A stretch of 64,000 nt of DNA from JANQLU01 sp964434955 (GTDB lineage Bacteria; Planctomycetota; Planctomycetia; Pirellulales; Pirellulaceae): assembly GCA_964434955.1 (NCBI GenBank), contig CAYSXI010000003.1:1-64000 (forward strand), given 5' to 3'. The notes beneath the pieces were generated by a model that was not told the origin of the DNA, made no database searches, and saw nothing but the letters and a program-made list of their open reading frames with translations. Made by a program: the position numbers and the translations under genes. This document shows, piece after piece, positions 52,694-61,372 of this stretch (within the stretch, counting starts at the first letter, position 1; each line of letters starts with the position of its first letter).

Positions 52694-53266
52694 CTACTCT
52701 TTTCTCGAGCCCGTCATCACGGCGAAAACCGTAAGTCCCAGGCCAATTGCCGCGGCACCGAAGCCGAAATAGGCGATCAAGCGATGAACGCCAACCTGCT
52801 GCTTCAGGTAGAGAGGTTGCGATTGTTTCCAGACAACGGGAGGACGTTCAAGAATCTCATCATGCCAGAGAGTCCACAATTGCTCGGGAGTTTGGCTATC
52901 GATCCTTTCGTTGATTTCCTCGATCTTGCTGGTTAGGTCAATTCCGTCGAGTTCCTTTTGTTTTCCGTCAGCTTGGAGCCATTGATAGCCGCCGACACCC
53001 CCACCGATCAGGATCAGTGGCAAACCAAGGACGAACATCCAGGTTTGCGCCAGCCCCATTTTTTCCGTCGTCCCGGACGAGCTTGAAGGCTTATACTCAC
53101 TTTCATCGTCATCGAAGGGCGTAGGCAGACGCCTCATTTCGCTCAGCTTCGGAAGCTCCTGCGATTCCTTGCAAAAGGGGCAGGGAACCGTTCTTCCTGC
53201 CTGGGCGATTTCAACGCGAAAGGAACGTTCGCATTTCGTGCAAGGAAACTGGTATTCGCTGGACAT
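52694..53266 (-). CDS. Zinc-ribbon membrane protein
   Basis: A 190-residue protein. It starts with a zinc ribbon (FPCTKCERSFRV, then PCPFCKES), a pattern common in planctomycete proteins of the MJ0042-type finger. A polar linker leads to a first membrane helix (AQTWMFVLGLPLILIGGGVG) and, after an outside loop of about 65 residues, a second one near the C-terminus (LIAYFGFGAAAIGLGLTVFA). The function is unknown. It is convergent with the zinc-ribbon gene at 51552. Confidence 0.75.
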   Translation of the reverse strand: MSSEYQFPCTKCERSFRVEIAQAGRTVPCPFCKESQELPKLSEMRRLPTPFDDDESEYKPSSSSGTTEKMGLAQTWMFVLGLPLILIGGGVGGYQWLQADGKQKELDGIDLTSKIEEINERIDSQTPEQLWTLWHDEILERPPVVWKQSQPLYLKQQVGVHRLIAYFGFGAAAIGLGLTVFAVMTGSRKE

Positions 53267-53613
53267 AAGCTGGATATGCTTCGTTAGACGGAATTCGGAG
53301 ACTTATTGTTACGGATCCGAATGTCCATCGGTTGCCGGAAAACGTGGGAAATACGGCCGGAAATGGGGATTCAAACGGATTTGGAAAATTCTAGCTGTTT
53401 TTCTCGGTTTGAGGAGGGTTTCAAGTCGCAATCGGGCAGCCCGAAAAGTCGCCCTTAACGGTGAGGCTTTGCTCAATCGAATTCCTTTCGCTGACCGATG
53501 CGGGCCCAGAATTTGCGTTAATGCGAAACGAGACGCCACAAAAATTTAGAGCTTCTTTTTTTTGGCTAGACCCTCATTAAGTTCCAGTTAAAATTGTCTT
53601 ACCGCGATTCGAC

Positions 53614-53639
53614 GCTCCCCAAGCTTGCTCCCCAAGCTT
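53614..53639. repeat. 13-bp tandem duplication
   Basis: gctccccaagctt occurs twice in succession without any difference (53614-53626 and 53627-53639), in the non-coding region upstream of the rpoD-like gene. Confidence 0.9.
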
Positions 53640-53976
53640 AACGCACAGCCCAACTACGATCATGTCGTGCTGTTGTTGATCCCGATCGAATTTCGCCTTG
53701 GTTTTTTGACTTCGAACTTCCACGAAGTTATCGGAAACAAGGTATTTGACGGGTCCAAATAAGTGGCAAATCAACACAGGCAGGTCAAAACGGTGTGAAC
53801 ACGAGGCGTGATTCGAATGCGGCGCAGGTTTCCGATCGAAACCACTTTATTTTGCCTCGCGGCGACATCGGAATTTTCAACAGGGCTGTTTTCTTTTTGT
53901 TTGCTCATTCGGAGTAATTTTGCGCATTTGACGTTGGGACTGAACCGTTTTGAACGCATTGATGAGCCGATCCACT

Positions 53977-54004
53977 GGGTTGGTTCGATTGGGTTGGTTC
54001 GATC
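53977..54004. repeat. 14-bp tandem duplication
   Basis: gggttggttcgatt (53977-53990) is followed by gggttggttcgatc (53991-54004), one difference. It is in the same non-coding region. Confidence 0.88.
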
Positions 54005-54160
54005 AAAAACTGAGTTGGCTGCGTAAAGGCTTTCCCGAGCAGATGATTTCAAACATTGTTTCAACTTGTGGATCCCCAAATGGGGAATCGTTAAACATAT
54101 TTTTGTGATCCGTGGCGGTTTGCAGATTGAGCGATGTTGATTCAGAGTGGACTTGCGCCA

Positions 54161-54196
54161 ACGGTTGAAAAAATTCAAACGGTTGAAAAATCCAAA
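54161..54196. repeat. 18-bp tandem duplication
   Basis: acggttgaaaaaattcaa (54161-54178) is followed by acggttgaaaaatccaaa (54179-54196), with differences only near the end of each unit. It lies about 140 bases before the rpoD-like start. Confidence 0.85.
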
Positions 54197-54332
54197 ACGA
54201 GATGACGACTTTCTGGGCCCGATGGCATCCAGAAAAATGAGTCTTCAAGATGATGCTTTTTGAAGACTGAAATATTAACCAATTCCATGCAACACCCTGA
54301 TTTGGGTGCAATTGAATTCAGGAGTAGAAGCT

Positions 54333-55883
54333 TTGTTCGACGTAATCCTCGACGAATTAGAAGACGAAGCAACAACACGAGTCGCAGAACAATCCTTGGT
54401 CAACAATGTGGCCGTGGAGGATGATGACGCGATGCCGACGGCCGCTGAGTCGGCCCAAGCAGAACAAGACGTCAAAGACGCGGAAGAATTGTTTGAAGTT
54501 GACGAAAGTGAATCGTGGTCCGATGACCCGGTGAGAATGTACCTGACGCAAATGGGCGAGATTCCCCTTTTGACACGTCAAGAAGAAATCGCGCTCGCCA
54601 AGAAAATTGAAGACACGCGCCGACAATTCCGCACGAAGTTGCTTGAATGCGACTACGTCATGCAGGTTGCTTTCAAGACTTTGAAACGGGTTCACCGTGG
54701 CGAGTTGCCCTTTGACCGAACGGTTCAGGTTTCCGTCACCGACCGACTTGAGAAAGAACAAATCCTGGGGCGGATCCCACACAATATCCGGACCCTTGAA
54801 GTTCTTCTGAAGCGAAACAAACATGACTTCAAAACGGCGCTTTCAAAGTCAGAATCCAAAACGCGTCGACGCGAGGCCTGGCAACAGCTTTCTCGTCGCC
54901 GACGACGCACGGTCCGCTTGATCGAAGAACTGGGACTGCGAACCCAGAAAATCGAATCGCTGATTCGAACGGTTGAAGAATTCAGTATTCGAATCGATGA
55001 CCTGATTGCACGCATCAAGCGTCACAAGAAAACCAAGAAACCGGCGTCAGAGCGACAGGTCTACGTTGATCAACTTCGCAACATCCTGATCGCCTGCCAG
55101 GAAACACCGCGAAGTCTTCGAAATCGCGTCCGATTCCTCAAACGCATTTATTCGGAATACCAAAAAGCCAAACGAGCCTTGTCGGAAGGAAACTTGCGAC
55201 TGGTTGTTTCGATTGCCAAGAAGTACCGAAATCGTGGACTGAGCTTTCTCGACCTGATTCAGGAAGGCAACGCTGGCCTGATGCGAGCGGTCGACAAGTT
55301 CGAATACCGCCGAGGTTTCAAGTTCTGCACATACGCGACATGGTGGATTCGCCAAGCGATCACCCGAGCCGTTGCCGACCAAAGCCGAACGATTCGGATC
55401 CCAGTCCACATGGTCGAAACCATGTCACGGGTTCGTACAGTTTCCCGTCAGCTCCTCCAGGAACTCGGTCGTGAGCCGACTTTGGAAGAGGTTGCCCGTC
55501 GGGCAGAAACCACGATTGATGAAGCTCGCCGCGTGCTCGCGATGAGCCGCTATCCCATCAGCCTGGACCGACCTGTCGGCAACAGTGAAGACAGTCACTT
55601 TGGCGATTTGCTACCGGATGGTGAGGCTGAGAATCCTTCTTTGGGAGCTGCACAGGAAATGCTTCGTGGCCGGATCACGAAAGTCCTGAAGACCCTTAGC
55701 TATCGTGAACGCGAGATTATCAAGCTGCGTTACGGCTTGGGTGACGGCTACAGCTACACCCTTGAAGAAGTCGGTCACATTTTCAAAGTGACACGCGAGC
55801 GGATTCGCCAGATCGAAGCGAAAGCGGTTCGCAAGCTTCAGCAGCCAAGCCGAAGCCAGGAGTTGGTCGGATTTTTGGACTAA
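54333..55883 (+). CDS. rpoD: Primary-type sigma-70 factor
   Basis: A 516-residue sigma factor. I chose the TTG at 54333 because AGGAG lies eight bases upstream; GTG at 54306 is in frame but has no binding site. An acidic N-terminus is followed by region 1.2 (DDPVRMYLTQMGEIPLLTRQEE), a non-conserved region of about 200 residues, region 2 (NLRLVVSIAKKYRNRGLSFL, YATWWIRQAITRAVADQSRT), region 3, and region 4 (LSYREREIIKLRYGLGDG, VTRERIRQIEAKAVRKL). It should direct RNA polymerase to housekeeping promoters; a group 2 paralogue cannot be excluded. The 1 kb upstream is non-coding. Confidence 0.92.
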   Translation: MFDVILDELEDEATTRVAEQSLVNNVAVEDDDAMPTAAESAQAEQDVKDAEELFEVDESESWSDDPVRMYLTQMGEIPLLTRQEEIALAKKIEDTRRQFRTKLLECDYVMQVAFKTLKRVHRGELPFDRTVQVSVTDRLEKEQILGRIPHNIRTLEVLLKRNKHDFKTALSKSESKTRRREAWQQLSRRRRRTVRLIEELGLRTQKIESLIRTVEEFSIRIDDLIARIKRHKKTKKPASERQVYVDQLRNILIACQETPRSLRNRVRFLKRIYSEYQKAKRALSEGNLRLVVSIAKKYRNRGLSFLDLIQEGNAGLMRAVDKFEYRRGFKFCTYATWWIRQAITRAVADQSRTIRIPVHMVETMSRVRTVSRQLLQELGREPTLEEVARRAETTIDEARRVLAMSRYPISLDRPVGNSEDSHFGDLLPDGEAENPSLGAAQEMLRGRITKVLKTLSYREREIIKLRYGLGDGYSYTLEEVGHIFKVTRERIRQIEAKAVRKLQQPSRSQELVGFLD

Positions 55884-56236
55884 CGAATCCTTTCAAATTT
55901 TGAACCTCAAGCCCGGTTTCGACCGGGCTTTTTTGTTGCGCTATTCGCATTCAAACCCCAATCAATTTTCATTCATGCGTTCGATGCTTCACAGTGAAAA
56001 TGTATGCGGATTGACGCTGGAAACCTGCGAACCGCGAATGGTTAACGCCCAGGGAAAAACCAATTGAAAATCGGAAAACGTTGTAAGAACATCTGTCTCT
56101 AGCCGTCCGTAATCTGAGTATTGCCTGGGGGATCACGGTGACGCACCGTCATCGAATCTACTTTGCTGCTCTTTTGAAAACGCCCGCAGTATTGAAAGAC
56201 AGTTTCAGTTTCCGTTTTACTTTGGAGAATTTTCTA
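55884..56236. other. Intergenic region with terminator
   Basis: These 353 bases between the rpoD-like gene and the Cys-pair protein contain the rpoD terminator at 55909-55934. An open frame from 56138 joins the next gene but lacks a ribosome binding site. GGAG at 56225 is the binding site of the ATG at 56237. Confidence 0.5.
55909..55934 (+). terminator. Rho-independent terminator with UUCG tetraloop
   Basis: AAGCCCGGT (55909-55917) and ACCGGGCTT (55922-55930) form a 9-bp stem around a TTCG loop, the very stable UUCG tetraloop in RNA, followed by six T residues. It terminates the rpoD-like gene. Confidence 0.93.
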
Positions 56237-56920
56237 ATGCGTTTGATTGCCCACAGTTTGTTGATTTGCGCCATCGCCGGTTTCGTTTCCGTTGCCAATG
56301 CCCAGGAGTGCAAAAACGGTAAGTGTCCTACGACGTTGACCGCGACCAAAACCGTTCAAGACGGTGAATGTAAAGACGGTCAGTGCCCCATCGAAACCGC
56401 AATGGGTCACCTGCCAAAAATGGAATACAAGATCGGTGAAAAAACAACTTGTTGTCCGAAATCCGCCGCGGCCATGGCCAAGGAATCAGGCTCTGAGATG
56501 ACATTTGTCGTTGCCAAGAAAGAATTCCAAAACAAGGAAAAAGCTTACACGCACCTCGTCGAAACGACCGAGAAGTTCGTCAAGACTTTCGGAACTCCTT
56601 GCAAATGCGAAGTCAGCAAGACGACGACCATCGCTGGCAAGTCTTGCTCTTGCCCGATCGAAACTGCCAAGCGCACCAAGCTGGTTTCGACGGCCATGGA
56701 CAGTGTCAAAATGAGCTACAAAGTTGGCGAAAAGACTTGTGACTGCCCACTGAAAGCAGCTTCCCTCGCGAAGGCATCTGGCGACAACAAAGAATTCGTT
56801 GTTGGCAAAGAGTGCACGACTTGCGAAATGACGGCCCGCTTGAACCTGGCCCGCGCCAAGTACAAGGCAGCGGTCACGGCATTGGCGAAAGCAGAACCCA
56901 AAAAAGAAGTCAAGAAATAA
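56237..56920 (+). CDS. Secreted protein with duplicated Cys-pair domain
   Basis: A 227-residue protein from the ATG at 56237 (GGAG upstream), with a signal peptide cut at ANA|QE. The mature part holds 14 cysteines, all in seven close pairs: CKNGKC, CKDGQC, CC, CKC, CSC, CDC and CTTC. Two halves repeat: CPIETAMGHLPKMEYKIGEK with CCPKSAAAMAKESG, and CPIETAKRTKLVST with SYKVGEKTCDCPLKAASLAK. The rest is Lys-rich, so the protein is basic. The pairs could be disulfides or soft-metal sites. No known family is recognised. It is expressed alone, with a strong terminator. Confidence 0.8.
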   Translation: MRLIAHSLLICAIAGFVSVANAQECKNGKCPTTLTATKTVQDGECKDGQCPIETAMGHLPKMEYKIGEKTTCCPKSAAAMAKESGSEMTFVVAKKEFQNKEKAYTHLVETTEKFVKTFGTPCKCEVSKTTTIAGKSCSCPIETAKRTKLVSTAMDSVKMSYKVGEKTCDCPLKAASLAKASGDNKEFVVGKECTTCEMTARLNLARAKYKAAVTALAKAEPKKEVKK

Positions 56921-56947
56921 ACGGTTTGCTTAGCTCGAACTCCCAAG

Positions 56948-56977
56948 AGGCGAAGTGAATTTTCACTTCGCCTTTTT
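56948..56977 (+). terminator. Rho-independent terminator
   Basis: AGGCGAAGTGA (56948-56958) and TCACTTCGCCT (56963-56973) form an 11-bp stem with a 4-base loop and a run of five T residues. It closes the Cys-pair gene. Confidence 0.93.
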
Positions 56978-57106
56978 CTGTTTTGTTTCCTGAGAATTGC
57001 GTTCTAAACGGCAAAATTTGCAGCGAATTTGGCTTGCCGATATACTGGAAAGCTGCGAAAAATCGGCCTTTCCGATTGGACGCCGCCTCTTCACTAGGAA
57101 ACAACC

Positions 57107-58588
57107 ATGCTGATCATTCCTGGAAACCGCGCCAAGGATCTGTGCGACCCCCATCTTTCCGCGACGCGCCGTGACCTGCTTCGAGTCGGAGGATCGGCAA
57201 TCATGGGCCTGAGCCTGGGGAGCATGCTTTCTCTCCAATCGGCAGCCGCCAATGAAACCGACGCGGAAAAGAAGAAGCATGGTCCCGGATGGGGAAAAGC
57301 AAAAAGCGTGATCATGCTTTACCTGCAAGGCGGCCCCAGCCACTTGGATTTATGGGACCCCAAGGACAACGTTCCGGACAATGTCCGCAGCAAATTCAAA
57401 CGAATCAAATCCAAAGTTTCCGGGATGGATGTTACCGAACTGCTTCCCAAGATTGCGACGGTAACGGACAAGCTAACGATGATTCGATCGATGAGTTACA
57501 CGCCGGTTGGCCTCTTCAACCACACGGCGGCGATCTACCAAATGCATACCGGCTACACGGCTGACAAAGTCAGTCCATCGGGTCAACTTGAACCACCCAC
57601 CCCCAAAGATTTTCCGAACTTTGGCTCGAATATCGTGCGGCTCAAGCCGCCGACCGAGCCCATGCTTCCCTTCGTGATGATGCCACGTCCTCTTCAGGAA
57701 AGTAACGTGGTCAACAAGTCGGGCACGGCTGGATTCCTGGGTCGCGCTTACGATCCGTATTATCTGTTCCCGGGTGGGGACGATATGAACATGAAAAAGA
57801 TGGACAAGATCAACGTCGAGGATTTGAAGCTTCGTAGCGACATTTCGCAGGGCCGACTTGCCCGCCGCGCCAAACTTCGTGACATCCTCAACAAGGGAAT
57901 GCCCAACATCGAAAAAGCGGTCAAGAAGTATGACTTGGATTCGTATTACGAAACCGCGATCAACCTGATCAGCAGTGGACGGGCCCGGGATGCTTTCGAT
58001 CTGACCAAGGAAAAGGATTCGACGCGAGAGAAGTACGGGCGTAACACGTTTGGACAATGCTGCTTACTTGCCCGACGCCTGGTGGAAGCAGGCACGCGGG
58101 TCGTCGAGGTAATCTGGCCGAAAGTGGCGAACTCGGACAACCATTCCTGGGACGTCCACAAGGACTTGAGCAAACGAATGAAGAACCAGGCGGCACCGAT
58201 GCTGGACGCCGGAGTTTCGGCTTTGATTGCCGACTTGGACGAGCGAGGGCTCCTGGATGAAACCCTGGTTGTTTGCGTCGGGGAATTTGGGCGGAGCCCG
58301 CAACGTGGCGTCAGCACGTCAGGAAATGACAACTCCGATGACGGCCGCGATCACTGGCCCTATTGTTACACGTCGCTTGTGGCGGGAGCCGGGATCAAGA
58401 AAGGATTCGTCTACGGAAAAAGCGACAAGACGGCGTCCGCACCTTTGGAAAACCCCGTTCATCCGACGCAGCTCCTGGCAACGATTTATCACAGCGTGGG
58501 AATCGATCCTGAAACCATCGTTTTCAATCACCTCAACCAGCCGCGTGAATTGGTCAAGGCGCAAGCAGTCACCGGATTGTTCAGCTGA
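57107..58588 (+). CDS. DUF1501 family secreted protein
   Basis: A 493-residue member of DUF1501, a family strongly expanded in planctomycetes. The N-terminus has a Tat-like signal (TRRDLLRVGGSAIMGLSLGS). Family motifs are SVIMLYLQGGPSHLDLWDPK, MTIRSM-like (LTMIRSMSYTPV), HTAAIYQMHTGY, NSDNHSWDVH, CVGEFGRSPQ and GRDHWPYCYT, which together resemble the metal site of alkaline-phosphatase/sulfatase-type folds. DUF1501 genes are usually paired with a DUF1549/DUF1553 cytochrome-type protein; here that partner is absent from both sides. The function is unknown. Confidence 0.93.
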   Translation: MLIIPGNRAKDLCDPHLSATRRDLLRVGGSAIMGLSLGSMLSLQSAAANETDAEKKKHGPGWGKAKSVIMLYLQGGPSHLDLWDPKDNVPDNVRSKFKRIKSKVSGMDVTELLPKIATVTDKLTMIRSMSYTPVGLFNHTAAIYQMHTGYTADKVSPSGQLEPPTPKDFPNFGSNIVRLKPPTEPMLPFVMMPRPLQESNVVNKSGTAGFLGRAYDPYYLFPGGDDMNMKKMDKINVEDLKLRSDISQGRLARRAKLRDILNKGMPNIEKAVKKYDLDSYYETAINLISSGRARDAFDLTKEKDSTREKYGRNTFGQCCLLARRLVEAGTRVVEVIWPKVANSDNHSWDVHKDLSKRMKNQAAPMLDAGVSALIADLDERGLLDETLVVCVGEFGRSPQRGVSTSGNDNSDDGRDHWPYCYTSLVAGAGIKKGFVYGKSDKTASAPLENPVHPTQLLATIYHSVGIDPETIVFNHLNQPRELVKAQAVTGLFS

Positions 58589-58611
58589 GTGACTCGCTTT
58601 CCATGAGTCGT

Positions 58612-59043
58612 TTAAGACCAGGTTTCGACTTCGACGTTTCGTTGACGTCGCGAAAACTTGGGAGTCGGAAGTTTCGAGGATTTCTCATCGCACACGCGGA
58701 GTGAACGGTGCAGCAAGTTGACTTGCGCTGGGGTGCAGATTTCCTTTTCCACCAGGATCTCGGAAACGGTTTGACGCGACGCATCTTGCAGCAAGTCCAG
58801 CATCTGACATTCGGATTCGCACAAGATTCCTTCCTGTTGGGCTGCCTCCGAGAACGTCATTTCCGGATTTTCGACTTGGCACTCGAGAATCCGTCGGGCA
58901 TGCAACGTCGAAATCATGTTGTTGCGAAGGGCAACTGACATTTCACTGGGCCGGCTCGACTCGAATTGTCGGACGACTTCGATGAATTGATCCCGGCTGA
59001 GGATTTCGTTGTCCAATAGTTTGATAGCTAGGTTGAGACCCAT
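58612..59043 (-). CDS. Small protein with kinase/ATPase N-terminal-type helical modules
   Basis: A 143-residue protein from the ATG at 59043 (GGAGG five bases upstream). It has two or three helical modules of the pattern L-x-x-x-x-h-[ST]-x-x-Q: LLDNEILSRDQFIEVVRQF, MISTLHARRILECQ and EILVEKEICTPAQVNLLHRS. The same pattern is found at the N-termini of the two complete kinases and in the MshEN region of the pilus ATPases in this window. There is no kinase or ATPase domain here. MshEN domains bind c-di-GMP; a binding site cannot be confirmed by eye. It is convergent with the DUF1501 gene. Confidence 0.7.
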   Translation of the reverse strand: MGLNLAIKLLDNEILSRDQFIEVVRQFESSRPSEMSVALRNNMISTLHARRILECQVENPEMTFSEAAQQEGILCESECQMLDLLQDASRQTVSEILVEKEICTPAQVNLLHRSLRVCDEKSSKLPTPKFSRRQRNVEVETWS

Positions 59044-59408
59044 GCTCGCCTCCAAACGTACGCTGGTTAGGGGATGTTTGCGTCTCTAAATCTAGGGCGC
59101 GGATTCTGTTATGCATGATTTTTTTCCCGATTCTGCAACTCTCGGGACGCCGATTTCTTGTCGAATCAGCGGGTGATTTCCAAGGCGCTGCGGACCATCG
59201 GCTTGGGCTTTCGGTTCTGCGGGTTGGAACGGTCATTAGGGCGCCGGCCGTTTCGAAGTTTCACCGTCTTCCTTTTCACCGCGATTCGCGCTTGAACGTA
59301 TCCTATTTTTTCTCATCGATTCCCTGATCCGGGGGAGAGGTTCCCTGATCCGGGGAATAAGAATTCGAACCATCTTTTCTAAGAATTCAGTTTTTTGAGG
59401 TAGTAGCG
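59044..59408. other. Divergent intergenic region
   Basis: These 365 bases separate the small helical-module protein from the Tad-type cassette. Near the cassette is a 15-bp direct repeat with palindromic core (59320-59355). No gene is supported. Confidence 0.5.
59320..59355 (+). promoter_or_regulatory. Two direct near-palindromic sites, 21 bp apart
   Basis: TTCCCTGATCCGGGG occurs at 59320-59334 and 59341-59355. The core CCC-T-GATC-C-GGG is an imperfect palindrome (10 of 12). The start-to-start distance of 21 bp is two helical turns, as for paired repressor or activator dimers on one face. They lie 54-89 bases upstream of the first cassette ATG. Confidence 0.5.
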
Positions 59409-59876
59409 ATGCAACATAAGCGACGCCAACACTTTATCGATTCGCACGTTCAAGGCGCACTGCTTCGCCGCATAATGATCCATTGGCTGACGTTCTTTGT
59501 TGTCGCCTGCTCGTCGGTCGTGATACTGAAAACACTTCTTGGCGATCCAAGCGAGCCGATCATGGATCGTCTTGTCGCCGAATCGGGCCAATTCGTATTC
59601 ATGGCCATCATTCTGATTTCCCTGTTTCCTGCATTCATGCTCGACACCATTCGATTCAGTAATCGATTCGTCGGCCCGGTTGCAAGACTTAAACGCGTGA
59701 TGCGTGAACTGACAACTCAGGATGAAGTCGAAGTCGTCAAGTTTCGTGACTCTGATTTCTGGGCTGACGTCGCCAACGATTTCAATAAAGCTGCGGATCT
59801 CGTCCGTCAACAAAGAGAAGAAATCCAAGAGTTGAAGAAGCAACTGAAGCAACAGGAAGAATCCGTCTCCAACTAG
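59409..59876 (+). CDS. HAMP-like two-helix membrane protein
   Basis: A 155-residue protein, ATG at 59409 with GAGG upstream. After a cytoplasmic start (HFIDSHVQGALLRR) it has two transmembrane helices at about 22-44 and 62-80, then a HAMP-like segment (NRFVGPVARLKRVMRELTTQ, with the conserved Pro90) and a C-terminal coiled coil at about 130-150. This is a signal-transduction module without an output domain. It lies 25 bases before the first TadE gene, so it is probably part of the cassette and may regulate or anchor the pilus. Confidence 0.78.
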   Translation: MQHKRRQHFIDSHVQGALLRRIMIHWLTFFVVACSSVVILKTLLGDPSEPIMDRLVAESGQFVFMAIILISLFPAFMLDTIRFSNRFVGPVARLKRVMRELTTQDEVEVVKFRDSDFWADVANDFNKAADLVRQQREEIQELKKQLKQQEESVSN

Positions 59877-59901
59877 TTCTTCCATTCCTTTGAGATTCTC
59901 T

Positions 59902-60312
59902 ATGTCCCGCACCCGAAGAAAACCGACTGCCTGCCGACGAAAAGGTGGAGCGGTTGTTGAATTAACTGTCTGCCTGCCAATCATCGCCCTGGTGGTATTC
60001 GGAGCGATCGAAGCGGCCGGCATGATCTTTCTCAAACAGGCTTTGGTGCAAACGGCTTACGAGGCCGCCAAGGTTTCCACTGAGCGACAGGGCACCGAAG
60101 CGGGAGCTCGAAATGCGGCAGCCCAGGTTACCGACGGAAGAAAACTGAAGAATGTCAAAGTCGAGTTTGTCCCCAGCGATCTTACGAAAGTGAAACGCGG
60201 AGAAAAAATCCGCGTCATCGTCAGCGCACCCGCAGACGAGAACTCCCTGATCAAATTCGGATTCTATCGGGGGCGAACCCTATCGGTGGAAGCCGTGATG
60301 CAAAAAGAGTAG
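59902..60312 (+). CDS. TadE-like pseudopilin
   Basis: A 136-residue protein from the ATG at 59902. It has a basic leader (SRTRRKPTACRRKGG) and the TadE-type helix AVVELTVCLPIIALVVFGAI with Glu20, the conserved acidic residue. The remainder is a small exported domain (VKRGEKIRVIVSAPADENSL). TadE proteins are minor subunits of Flp/Tad pili. The gene is followed 21 bases later by the TadG-like gene. Motor and platform genes of a Tad system (tadA, tadB, tadC) are not here. Confidence 0.88.
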   Translation: MSRTRRKPTACRRKGGAVVELTVCLPIIALVVFGAIEAAGMIFLKQALVQTAYEAAKVSTERQGTEAGARNAAAQVTDGRKLKNVKVEFVPSDLTKVKRGEKIRVIVSAPADENSLIKFGFYRGRTLSVEAVMQKE

Positions 60313-60333
60313 CCGAGTACACCACCTCTGAGC

Positions 60334-61368
60334 ATGACCATGACCCAAAGTATGAAATTGCGAATTCGCCGCGGGGCCATGCTGCCCCTGATCGCCGTTT
60401 GTTTGATCATCCTGTTTGTCGCGGCGGCTCTCGCCATCGATATCGCGAGAGTCCATGTCACGCGCGCTGAGCTTCGTACCGCTACGGATGCGGCAGCTCA
60501 AGCGGCCGCGGAAACGCTAAGTCGAAAGCAGAACAAAAGTGATGCTTTGCTCGCGGCCAAAGACCTGGCTGAGTCCAACCTGGTCGCAGGTAAGCCTTTA
60601 CAACTACGCGACCAAAATGTCGTGTTCGGTCGAAGTTCACCTCAAGCGGATGGTAGTTTTCTGTTTGCCGAAAGTGAAGACCGGATCAATTCCGTTCGCG
60701 TGATCGGCCAACGTACCAAAGGTTCATTGTCCGGCCCCGTCCACTTGATGTTTGGACCGGTTTTTGGCGTCAAAGAGTTTGAACCGGTTCAAGTATGCAC
60801 GGCAACCCGTTTGGACCGTGACATCGCACTCGTTCTCGATGTTTCGGGGTCGATGCGTTCGTTTGGCCGTTTCGATGCATTAAAAAATGCCGTCTCGGTT
60901 TTCCTTTCCGAGATTCAGAAAACCCCGGACGAAGAACTGGTTTCGCTGTCGGTTTACAGCTCCAGCGCGAGAAAGCTGGTTCCAATTACCAATGACATGA
61001 GTCTGATCGATCGTCAACTGAGACGGCAACGAGCGTCCGGAACAACCGCCATCGGAGAAGGACTGCGAGTCGGGCTGGGCTCTGTCAAAAACGATCCAAG
61101 ATCGCGCGAACTGGCTGAAAAAACGGTGATCGTGATGACCGATGGAAATCACAACCGCGGCATCAGCCCGTTGACGATCGCGGCACAAGCCAAGCGAGAC
61201 AAGATTACGGTTCATACGATTACGTTCAGCCAAGGCGCGAACCAGTCGCTGATGCGGCAGGTTGCCCAACAAACCGGCGGAATTCATCTTCATGCGAATA
61301 GCAATCGCGAGTTGGTCGAAGTGTTCAAAGAGATTGCCGCCCAATTGCCTGTCTTGATTACGGAGTAG
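60334..61368 (+). CDS. TadG-like protein with von Willebrand factor A domain
   Basis: A 344-residue protein. The N-terminal helix (GAMLPLIAVCLIILFVAAAL) with RTATDAAAQAAAE is the Flp-pilus TadG/putative Flp pilus-assembly start. A vWA domain follows with a full MIDAS: DVSGSM (Asp169, Ser171, Ser173), TT at 237-238 in ASGTTAIGEGL, and Asp270 in VMTDGNHN. It should bind a divalent ion and a ligand outside the cell, acting as an adhesin or tether. An alternative ATG lies six bases on. It overlaps nothing; the second TadE gene starts four bases after its stop. Confidence 0.92.
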   Translation: MTMTQSMKLRIRRGAMLPLIAVCLIILFVAAALAIDIARVHVTRAELRTATDAAAQAAAETLSRKQNKSDALLAAKDLAESNLVAGKPLQLRDQNVVFGRSSPQADGSFLFAESEDRINSVRVIGQRTKGSLSGPVHLMFGPVFGVKEFEPVQVCTATRLDRDIALVLDVSGSMRSFGRFDALKNAVSVFLSEIQKTPDEELVSLSVYSSSARKLVPITNDMSLIDRQLRRQRASGTTAIGEGLRVGLGSVKNDPRSRELAEKTVIVMTDGNHNRGISPLTIAAQAKRDKITVHTITFSQGANQSLMRQVAQQTGGIHLHANSNRELVEVFKEIAAQLPVLITE

Positions 61369-61372
61369 CCCA

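Larger units (their letters stand above)
53267..54332. other. Non-coding 1.07-kb region upstream of the rpoD-like gene
   Basis: The longest gene-free stretch of the window. It contains three short tandem duplications (53614-53639, 53977-54004, 54161-54196) and a perfect 9-bp hairpin AGTCTTCAA/TTGAAGACT (54240-54248 and 54260-54268) in the leader. Minus-strand frame 53771-54178 has no family features and crosses repeats. Regulatory sites or a small RNA are possible; I see no clear promoter. Confidence 0.55.

Noticed and set aside
53771..54178. Minus-strand 135-codon frame in the long non-coding region
   Set aside because: Mixed composition, no motif, no ribosome binding site, and it crosses two tandem duplications.
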